61,918 nucleotides of DNA. It comes from HGM04593 sp045636545 (GTDB lineage: Bacteria; Bacteroidota; Bacteroidia; Bacteroidales; Bacteroidaceae). The translations under genes were made by a program, and so were the position numbers. The notes under the pieces are model-generated. The model was not told the DNA's origin, searched no databases, and saw only the letters and a program-made list of their open reading frames with translations. Location of the stretch: contig JAZTXR010000019.1 of assembly GCA_045636545.1 (NCBI GenBank), positions 1-61,918 of the forward strand. Direction: 5' to 3'. Below, piece by piece: positions 55,971 through 61,918 of this stretch (its first letter is position 1; each line of letters opens with the position of its first letter).

Positions 55971-56399
55971 TTATTGCAGCATTAGTAGAATCTCTTCTCT
56001 TATTTCGCTTGGCATCTCGATGCCGCGTGTCTCAATGCAGTGCGCCCAGTTCTCCACCTCCTCCTCGCGCATGGTGTAGAGCACCTGGCGGAACTCTTCG
56101 ATGTCGGCCTCGGTGTACTCCTCGGGCTTCATGCCCTTGAAACGGTCCAGCTCCTCATCGTCGAAATAGAGGTTGACGGTGTCGTATCCCTTCTCGCAGT
56201 TGCTGTGCTTGCCGCAACACACGCCGTTTTCGCCATCGTGGTGGTCGTGGTTATCCTCCTTTTGTGGAGCGTTGCCATATATCTTGCGCAGCGCATACAT
56301 ACCGCCTGCGAGCAGTGCGAAAATTATCGCCATTATCATTGTGCCTGACATCCCTCTTTTACTCTTTTTAAAACTACGTTTTAGTGCCTGTCGCACCAT
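55971..56399 (-). CDS. Small single-pass membrane protein with His/Cys cluster
   Basis: I do not recognise a function. The 142-residue start (MVRQALKRSFKKSKRG) is chosen because upstream codons look non-coding. Seen: a basic N-terminus, one membrane segment (about 17-38, MSGTMIMAIIFALLAGGMYALRK), a metal-binding-like stretch DNHDHHDGENGVCCGKHSNC, and an acidic helical C-terminus (YTEADIEEFRQVLYTMREEE). Topology would place the His/Cys and acidic parts together on one side. It lies 18 bases before PorW and is probably co-transcribed. Confidence 0.7.
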   Translation of the reverse strand: MVRQALKRSFKKSKRGMSGTMIMAIIFALLAGGMYALRKIYGNAPQKEDNHDHHDGENGVCCGKHSNCEKGYDTVNLYFDDEELDRFKGMKPEEYTEADIEEFRQVLYTMREEEVENWAHCIETRGIEMPSEIREEILLMLQ

Positions 56400-56700
56400 C
56401 TCTACAAAGTTATTGAAATTAATTGAGCTTTTGCCATTATATTGGATATTTTTAAAATAATTAACGCGGGGCGGTATGTGGCAACCTGTTTGCGCCTCTT
56501 TTTTATTCTTTGACAAAATGTAAAAAGGCTTTTTGTATGCTGTTTCCAAAAAAATATTGTTTTTTTAGTAAAAAAAGTGCCTTTTATGTTTGCAGTACGA
56601 ATATTAATTGTATCTTCGCCCGGCTCAACCTTGCAAAGTGTATGAAAATGCATGATGGCAAAATGACAGAAATATAGTATAATAATATAAAATTAGGAAA
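56400..56700. other. Divergent intergenic region before the FKBP gene
   Basis: A 301-base A+T-rich region between the minus-strand PorW run and the plus-strand FKBP genes. It contains the FKBP promoter at 56589-56618. For the minus strand a TACATTTTG sequence (56514-56522) is a loose -7 candidate. No ORF with protein character was seen. Confidence 0.5.
56589..56618 (+). promoter_or_regulatory. Promoter of the FKBP-Lrp gene run
   Basis: TTTG (56589-56592), 18 bases, then TATCTTCG (56611-56618). This gives a leader of about 80 bases to the FKBP start, with an A+T-rich stretch before the ATG. Confidence 0.7.
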
Positions 56701-57285
56701 ATGGACAAATTTAGCTATGGCCTTGGAATGGGAATAGGCCAGAATTTACTTTCAATGGGTGTAAGCGATATGAACGTCGAGGACTTTGTAAAGGCTCTCA
56801 AGGATGTGCTCACAGGTGCAAAGACCGAGATGTCACACTCCGAGGCGCAGCAGGTCGTTAACGAACACTTCCGCAAGTTGGCCGAGGAGGCTTATGCGCA
56901 GAACAAGGCGAGTGGCGAGGCTTTCCTTGCTGCCAATGCAAAGAAAGAGGGTGTCACAGTGCTGCCAAGCGGCCTGCAGTATGAGGTCATTGCAGCCGGC
57001 AACGGCAAGAAACCATCGGCTACCGACCGTGTACAGTGCCACTATGAGGGTACACTCATTGACGGTACAGTGTTCGACAGCTCAATCAAGCGTGGCGAGC
57101 CTGCTGTGTTTGGCGTGAACCAGGTCATCAAGGGCTGGGTCGAGGCTCTGCAACTGATGCAGGAGGGCGCAAAATGGCGTCTCTACATCCCATACGACAT
57201 GGCATACGGCGAGCACGGTGCGGGTGAGATGATTCCTCCCTACAGCGCCCTTGTCTTTGATGTGGAGTTGATTAAGGTTCTCTGA
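56701..57285 (+). CDS. FKBP-type peptidyl-prolyl isomerase (Mip/FkpA-like, cytosolic)
   Basis: A 194-residue prolyl isomerase. Seen: N-terminal helical dimerisation domain (about 1-80; FSYGLGMGIGQNLLS and FVKALKDVL), then the FKBP domain (about 85-194) with the active-site residues in CHYEGTLIDGTVFDSS, VNQVIKGWVEALQLM (Trp present), WRLYIPYDMAYG and IPPYSALVFDVELI. No signal peptide, unlike most Mip/FkpA proteins, so it probably acts in the cytosol. It starts a run with a second FKBP-like gene 9 bases downstream and an Lrp regulator. Confidence 0.94.
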   Translation: MDKFSYGLGMGIGQNLLSMGVSDMNVEDFVKALKDVLTGAKTEMSHSEAQQVVNEHFRKLAEEAYAQNKASGEAFLAANAKKEGVTVLPSGLQYEVIAAGNGKKPSATDRVQCHYEGTLIDGTVFDSSIKRGEPAVFGVNQVIKGWVEALQLMQEGAKWRLYIPYDMAYGEHGAGEMIPPYSALVFDVELIKVL

Positions 57286-57294
57286 TAAAGAGCG

Positions 57295-58149
57295 ATGAAA
57301 ACAGGGAAAAAAACACTTGGGGCGCTCTGCACAATTGCTTTCGGTCTGCTGCTGTTCATGCCGTACGTCATAAGAGAGCACAAGGCTCCGGCTGCCGATG
57401 AGGCTGTTGTCATTGCAACGGCAGGCGATTCGTTGTCATTCGCCGTCAGCATGATGGTTGCGGGCGACATGCCGTTGGCTATGGAGGAGATGGGGGTTAC
57501 ACCCGAGACCCTTGACGATTTTGTCAGGGGAGTATGCGATGCATTCCCCGCAGATGAGTCTGCGGCAGCAGTGGCCTATGCGCACGGTGTTGTTGTCGGT
57601 GCTTCGGCAATGGAGATGCTCGATGAGGCAAACCGTGCAATCTACCAGAGCGATACCACCCGCAGTGTCAATGCACGCATATTCCTCGACGGGCTCAAGG
57701 CTGTAGCCTATGGCGACAAGTCGGTGATGACCGTGGAGCAGGCCTGTGACTACTATTACAGGAACGTGTTCTGCCAACCGAGCGAGGAGTTCATGGCAAG
57801 GAATGCCAAGCGCGGTGGGGTTGAGACACTTCCCGGCGGTGTGCAGGTGAAAGTTGAACGTGAAGGCACGGGTGAGGTTCCCGCACTGGGCAGCAAGGTG
57901 GGCTACATCTACAAGGCATCCTACATCAACGGCAATCTTGCCGAGAGCTCTCGTGGCGAGGTGGTCGAGGCGGTCGTGGGCAGTCTTTTGCCCGGTCTTG
58001 CCGAGGCAATAACATCGCTCCCGGTGGGCACAAAGTGCAAGGTCTACCTTCCCTGGCAAAAGGCGTATGGTGCAATGGGCAGCAACAAGGTGCCGCCATA
58101 CAGTGCGCTCGTATATGATATTGAACTGATGAAAATAGTGAAGAAATAA
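57295..58149 (+). CDS. Membrane-anchored FKBP-like protein with degenerate active site
   Basis: A 284-residue protein with an N-terminal signal anchor (TLGALCTIAFGLLLFMPYVI). It has a helical FKBP_N-like part in a periplasmic position (about 45-180) and a C-terminal FKBP-like fold ending VPPYSALVYDIELMKIV. In the FKBP part the usual FDSS is replaced by AESSRG and the Val-Ile-x-x-Trp segment by LLPGLAEAI, so the catalytic Trp and Asp are lost. It may be a chaperone or a binding protein rather than an isomerase. It follows the active FKBP gene by 9 bases, which suggests a duplicated pair with divided roles and compartments. Confidence 0.8.
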   Translation: MKTGKKTLGALCTIAFGLLLFMPYVIREHKAPAADEAVVIATAGDSLSFAVSMMVAGDMPLAMEEMGVTPETLDDFVRGVCDAFPADESAAAVAYAHGVVVGASAMEMLDEANRAIYQSDTTRSVNARIFLDGLKAVAYGDKSVMTVEQACDYYYRNVFCQPSEEFMARNAKRGGVETLPGGVQVKVEREGTGEVPALGSKVGYIYKASYINGNLAESSRGEVVEAVVGSLLPGLAEAITSLPVGTKCKVYLPWQKAYGAMGSNKVPPYSALVYDIELMKIVKK

Positions 58150-58179
58150 CAAACACAACCTCTTATAACTTACCATAAA

Positions 58180-58647
58180 ATGAAAAACCTTGAATGCAAG
58201 GTCGATGCACTTGACCTTAAAATACTCAGCATCATTTCAAAGGATGCCAGAATCCCCTTCCGCAATGTTGCCGAACTGTGCGGCGTTTCGCGTGCAGCAA
58301 TCCATCTGCGCGTGCAGCATCTTGTGGATATGGGCATAATCTCGGGCTCAAGCTACGAGATTGATGTGCGCCGTTTGGGCTACAACACATGCACATACAT
58401 CGGTATACGTCTTGAACGTGGCTCAATGTACAAGGAGGTGGTTGAGCGCCTGCGCGAAATCCCCGAGGTGGTTGAGTGCTGCTACACTACCGGCCCTTAC
58501 TCAATCCTTGTAAAGATGTATTCCCATGACAACGAGCATCTCATGCAGCTTCTCAACGGCCGTGTGCAAGAGATTCCCGGTGTAGTGAGCACCGAGACGA
58601 TGATTGTGCTTGCCCACAGCATCAAGCGCAATATGCCAATGGAGTAA
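58180..58647 (+). CDS. Lrp/AsnC-family transcriptional regulator
   Basis: A 155-residue regulator. Seen: N-terminal winged helix-turn-helix (LDLKILSIISKDARIPFRN, then VAELCGVSRAAIHLRVQHL) and a C-terminal RAM/AsnC ligand domain (YIGIRLERGSMYKEVVERL, VVECCYTTGPYSILVKMYS, STETMIVLAHSIKR). These proteins typically bind amino acids as octamers or dimers. It is followed by a terminator and then a peptidase fusion gene, so it could respond to amino acids or peptides processed by that enzyme; this link is inferred from position only. Confidence 0.93.
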   Translation: MKNLECKVDALDLKILSIISKDARIPFRNVAELCGVSRAAIHLRVQHLVDMGIISGSSYEIDVRRLGYNTCTYIGIRLERGSMYKEVVERLREIPEVVECCYTTGPYSILVKMYSHDNEHLMQLLNGRVQEIPGVVSTETMIVLAHSIKRNMPME

Positions 58648-58671
58648 ACAGAACAGTAATTGTATAGAACC

Positions 58672-58707
58672 AACACCCGTGTTTTCATCAAGTGCGGGTG
58701 TTTTTTT
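58672..58707 (+). terminator. Rho-independent terminator after the Lrp gene
   Basis: AACACCCG (58672-58679) pairs with CGGGTGTT (58695-58702) around a 15-base loop; the right arm runs into a T-run. It lies 25 bases after the Lrp stop and 29 bases before the next start. Confidence 0.85.
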
Positions 58708-58735
58708 ATTTAAACAGCTTCTAAAACAGCTTCTT

Positions 58736-60496
58736 ATGTCTGCAAACAAGTTTGATGTCAGCGGCGAGTTCCGTGACCTTCATGGCCGCTATCCACTCTG
58801 CGAACCTCGTCCTGTAATTGGTATCACCGCCAACTATGCCGATGGCAAGGCCACGCTTGCCGATGCCTATTACCGCTCGGTGATTGAGTCCGGTGGAGTG
58901 CCATTGCTCATCCCGCCATACCCCGAGCGCGAGGCATTGGTAGAGACACTTTCTCACATAGATGCGCTGCTGCTCACCGGCGGTGCCGATATTGACCCGC
59001 GTTATATGGGCGAGGAACCCGATTATTCATTGCTGCACACCATAAACCCGCCACGCGATGAACAGGAACTGCTGTTGGCGCTGCTTGCCGATGCACGCTC
59101 GTTGCCTATCCTGGGAATATGCCGCGGCATACAGACCATTGCCGCTGCATTCGGCGGCTCGGTGCATCAGGACATATATGCAGCATTGGGCTCTCAGCTC
59201 CTCAATCACGACCAGGAACCTGTGGAGCGCGGTGTTGCAACGCACGGTGTAACCTTTGCCGCAGGCTGCAGGCTCGGTGGTATTTTCGGCCGGGAGCGGC
59301 TTGCCGTGAACACCTTCCACCATCAGGCTGTCAGTCGTGTGCCGGCAGGCTTTGAGGTCGTTGCCACATCGCCCGACGAGGTGATAGAGGGCATTGAGGC
59401 CATCGACGGCCGCAGTATAATTGGCGTACAATGGCATCCCGAATCGTTTATCATGAACGGCGATGAGACCATGATGCTGCTTTTCCGTTGGCTCGTGGAA
59501 GAGGCAACGCTCTACCGCCGTGTGACCGGGCTTCACAAGGGTATGTTGACGATAGATTCGCATTGCGACACGCCTATGCTCTCCCATACCGCCTACCGTC
59601 TCGACAGGCGCGATGATGTTGCCCTTGTCGACCTCCATAAGATGAGCGAGGGGTTGCTCGATGCGACTACAATGGTGGCTTATATCCCGCAGGGAGAGCG
59701 TGACGATGAATCACTTGAACAAGCTGCCGAAAAAGCCGATGCTCTACTCGATTGGGTGGCTGCAGCGGTCGCAGACAATGCGGCGCACGTAGCATTGTGT
59801 TGCTCGCCCGATGAGCTCTACAGGGCAAAGACACAGGGCAAGCGTGCCATTATGCTTGGCGTGGAGAACGGATATGCCATAGGGCGTGACCTTTCAGGCA
59901 TTGAGCGCCTTCGTCGCAGGGGAGTGGTGTACATGACACTCTGTCACAATGGCGACAATGATATATGCGACTCGGCACGTGGCAATGCCGAGCATGGCGG
60001 CCTCAGTGCCTTCGGCCGCGAGGTGGTGCGCGAGATGAATCGTGTGGGAATGATGGTCGACCTCTCCCATGCTGCCGAGAGTACCTTTTGGCAAGTGCTG
60101 GAGTGCAGTGGGAAACCCGTTGTCTGCTCCCACTCGTCGTGCCGTGCACTGTGCGACCATCCGCGCAACCTCACAGATGAGCAGATGCGCGCGCTTGCCG
60201 CAAAGGGCGGTGTGGTGCAGGTTACAATGTACAGCGGCTTCCTGTGCAAGGAGGGCGAGGCTACACTCGACGATTTCCTTGCCCATCTGCAGCACGCAAT
60301 AGACGTTGCAGGCATTGACCACGTAGGCATCGGCACCGATTTCGACGGCGACGGCAAGGTCATTGGCTGCTCCTCGGCATCGCAACTGCGCAACGTCACC
60401 CGCGAGCTCCTGCGCCGCGGCTTCGCCGCAGCCGACATCGAGAAAATCTGGGGCGGCAACTGGCTGCGTGTCATGCGCCAGGTGCAAGAGGTATAA
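58736..60496 (+). CDS. Fusion: PuuD-like class I glutamine-amidotransferase hydrolase plus M19 dipeptidase
   Basis: A 586-residue two-enzyme protein from ATG 58736; upstream in-frame codons overlap the Lrp gene and terminator. N-terminal half (about 1-245): peptidase C26 fold with nucleophile Cys129 in LGICRGIQTIAAAFGG and His234/Glu236 in GVQWHPES, like gamma-glutamyl-GABA hydrolase. C-terminal half (about 265-586): M19 membrane-dipeptidase fold with metal ligands His276 and Asp278 in IDSHCDTPML, GVENGYAIG, LCHNGDND, VDLSHAAESTFW, VVCSHSSCRAL and IGTDFDGDG. No signal peptide, so it is cytosolic. Together it could split gamma-glutamyl peptides and then a dipeptide, for example from glutathione, polyglutamate or cell-wall fragments (inference). 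Confidence 0.92.
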   Translation: MSANKFDVSGEFRDLHGRYPLCEPRPVIGITANYADGKATLADAYYRSVIESGGVPLLIPPYPEREALVETLSHIDALLLTGGADIDPRYMGEEPDYSLLHTINPPRDEQELLLALLADARSLPILGICRGIQTIAAAFGGSVHQDIYAALGSQLLNHDQEPVERGVATHGVTFAAGCRLGGIFGRERLAVNTFHHQAVSRVPAGFEVVATSPDEVIEGIEAIDGRSIIGVQWHPESFIMNGDETMMLLFRWLVEEATLYRRVTGLHKGMLTIDSHCDTPMLSHTAYRLDRRDDVALVDLHKMSEGLLDATTMVAYIPQGERDDESLEQAAEKADALLDWVAAAVADNAAHVALCCSPDELYRAKTQGKRAIMLGVENGYAIGRDLSGIERLRRRGVVYMTLCHNGDNDICDSARGNAEHGGLSAFGREVVREMNRVGMMVDLSHAAESTFWQVLECSGKPVVCSHSSCRALCDHPRNLTDEQMRALAAKGGVVQVTMYSGFLCKEGEATLDDFLAHLQHAIDVAGIDHVGIGTDFDGDGKVIGCSSASQLRNVTRELLRRGFAAADIEKIWGGNWLRVMRQVQEV

Positions 60497-60539
60497 AGGA
60501 AATAAAACCATTTTAGTGGTTAAAGTGGAATAAAATCGC

Positions 60540-60547
60540 TATTTTTG
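60540..60547 (+). promoter_or_regulatory. -7 element of hsdR
   Basis: TATTTTTG (full TAnnTTTG match), 54 bases before the hsdR start. No clear TTTG at the -33 distance; the nearest is TTTTAG around 60511. Confidence 0.5.
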
Positions 60548-60601
60548 TAGAAGTTAGGTGGTATATCTGCTGTTTTTGAACTTCTGATAATTTGGAAATA
60601 T

Positions 60602-61918
60602 ATGAAGCCTGAAGAAAAAGCGAGGGTAAAAATTGACAAATGGCTTGCAGAGTCAGGTTGGAAAGTTATCAATCGCGATGAATTTGAAGCCGACAGCACT
60701 GCGGTTGCAGTTAGGGAGGGGTTGTTGAAAGGAAACAAGGAAGTAGACTATTTTCTTTTCATCAACGGAAAAGCTGTGGGTGTGCTTGAGGCTAAACGCG
60801 AAGAGGTTGATGTGAAACAGCAAGTAGTGTGTGACCAGGCCGAAGGATATGCAAGAGGTGTACCATCCTATTACACGGCAATCCAAAAGCCTCTTCCTTT
60901 TATATATACATCCAACGGTAAACACCATTATTGCCGTGATTTCAGAAAAAAGGATTCCGACTACGAAGAGATATCAGTCATGCATAAACCCAAAAAGTTG
61001 GCCGAGATGCTTGGCTTTGATGACCCCTATGCGGGATTGCCTGCATTGAACCCCAAAGGTTTGCGTGCATGTCAATATGAGGCTATTACCGGGTTGGAGA
61101 AAAGTTTCCGCAGTGGCCAGGACAGGGCATTGATGGTTCTTGCTACAGGAGCAGGAAAAACCTATACTGCATGTTTGGCTTCATATAGAATGTTGGCTTA
61201 TACACCCATGAGACGTGTGCTGTTCTTGGTGGATCGAAACAATCTCGGCAAACAGGCCGAAGGTGAATTCGGAACATTCCGTTTAACCGAGAATGGCGAT
61301 GCTTTCAACACAATATATTCAGTCAATCGTCTAAAGTCGGCTAATATACCAAGCGATAGCAATGTTGTCATTTCAACAATTCAGCGGCTCTTCTCATTGT
61401 TGAAGGGTGAAGATATAACAGATAGCGATGATGATGACGATGATAACACAACAGGCGAAGTGGTGTTGCCCGAAAATCCGAATTTGCCTCACGACTATTT
61501 TGACCTTATCATCATTGATGAATGTCACCGTTCTATTTATGGAAATTGGCGCAAGGTTCTTGAATATTTCGATACAGCCAAATTAATCGGATTGACAGCA
61601 ACGCCTATCCCTGAAACAATGGCCTTTTTCAATAACAACCGAGTAGTAAACTACACGCTGGAACAAAGTATTATTGATGGCGTAAATGTTGATCATCGTG
61701 TATATCGTATCAAAACACAAGCGACCGAAGAAGGTGGCGCTATCAGAGAGGGCGATAAACTCAGAAGAGTGACATGCTATACAGGTAAGGTTGAACAGGT
61801 CTTGAATAAAGAGACAAAGAACTATTCCAAGACAGAGTTGAACAGAAGTATAATCAATCCTGCCCAAATAAAACTTATCCTCCAGACTTATAAGGATGCA
61901 GTTTATAGGGATATGTTC
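60602..61918 (+). CDS. hsdR: Type I restriction enzyme HsdR subunit, N-terminal 439 residues
   Basis: The motor and nuclease subunit of a type I restriction-modification system, cut by the right window edge. The reading frame is open from ATG 60602 (MKPEEKARVKIDKWLAESGW) to the last base. Seen: N-terminal PD-(D/E)xK nuclease with VDYFLFINGKAVGVLEAKRE, helicase Walker A ATGAGKT (about residue 180), an acidic Asp-rich insert (about 273-282), Walker B IIIDECHRS (about 306) and GLTATPI motif III. The pattern is of the EcoEI-type HsdR. HsdM and HsdS would be expected beyond the edge. DNA here is visibly more A+T-rich than the genes before it, consistent with acquisition. Confidence 0.93.
   Translation, partial: MKPEEKARVKIDKWLAESGWKVINRDEFEADSTAVAVREGLLKGNKEVDYFLFINGKAVGVLEAKREEVDVKQQVVCDQAEGYARGVPSYYTAIQKPLPFIYTSNGKHHYCRDFRKKDSDYEEISVMHKPKKLAEMLGFDDPYAGLPALNPKGLRACQYEAITGLEKSFRSGQDRALMVLATGAGKTYTACLASYRMLAYTPMRRVLFLVDRNNLGKQAEGEFGTFRLTENGDAFNTIYSVNRLKSANIPSDSNVVISTIQRLFSLLKGEDITDSDDDDDDNTTGEVVLPENPNLPHDYFDLIIIDECHRSIYGNWRKVLEYFDTAKLIGLTATPIPETMAFFNNNRVVNYTLEQSIIDGVNVDHRVYRIKTQATEEGGAIREGDKLRRVTCYTGKVEQVLNKETKNYSKTELNRSIINPAQIKLILQTYKDAVYRDMF

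Overview
The window comes from a gut-type member of the Bacteroidales. The evidence is paired SusC/SusD genes, Bacteroidetes-type promoters (-33 TTTG, about 19 bases, -7 TAnnTTTG or TATCTTCG), lipoprotein export signals, several mannose-glycan enzymes, and the type IX secretion (T9SS) proteins PorX and PorW/SprE. T9SS parts together with T9SS-like C-termini point to a Prevotellaceae-, Muribaculaceae- or Porphyromonadaceae-like lineage rather than a typical Bacteroides. The genus cannot be fixed from this sequence.

Left part (1-25.5 kb). The window opens with the N-terminal part of ATP-type PEP carboxykinase (minus), followed by a lone GH130 mannoside phosphorylase (plus). A minus-strand tripartite RND efflux operon comes next (outer-membrane factor, adaptor, pump); its stop codon lies in a repeat-like element. 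A minus-strand pair of exported proteins follows: 939 aa with duplicated calycin-like domains, leucine-rich repeats and a dockerin-like segment, and a 2459-aa multidomain surface protein that starts with a cohesin-like domain and ends with a T9SS-type tail. Then comes a tightly coupled minus-strand operon: GH5 mannanase-like lipoprotein, ROK kinase and two GH92 alpha-mannosidases. With the GH130 enzyme this forms a set for breaking down alpha- and beta-mannosidic glycans.

Middle part (25.5-47.6 kb, plus strand). SlyD and chorismate synthase are followed by a DUF6057-like membrane protein and a beta-propeller lipoprotein with a CxxCH haem-type motif. A terminator and promoter separate these from a six-gene run: FAS1 (fasciclin) lipoprotein, SusC, SusD, FAS1 lipoprotein, SusC, SusD. 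It has no glycosidase and no recognisable regulator, so its ligand is not obvious. I consider it the best candidate for an undescribed system.

Right part (47.6-61.9 kb). A sirtuin and a rubredoxin (plus) meet a minus-strand run encoding a small membrane protein, PorW/SprE, PorX, TsaE, a short unknown protein and a YgiQ-type radical SAM protein. On the plus strand follow two FKBP-type proteins (the second with a degenerate active site), an Lrp/AsnC regulator, a cytosolic fusion of a class I glutamine-amidotransferase-like hydrolase with an M19 dipeptidase, and the start of a type I restriction HsdR gene in more A+T-rich DNA, which runs off the window.

No tRNA, rRNA, CRISPR array, transposase or integrase was seen. 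Family names come from recognising motifs in the translations; no database search was run.
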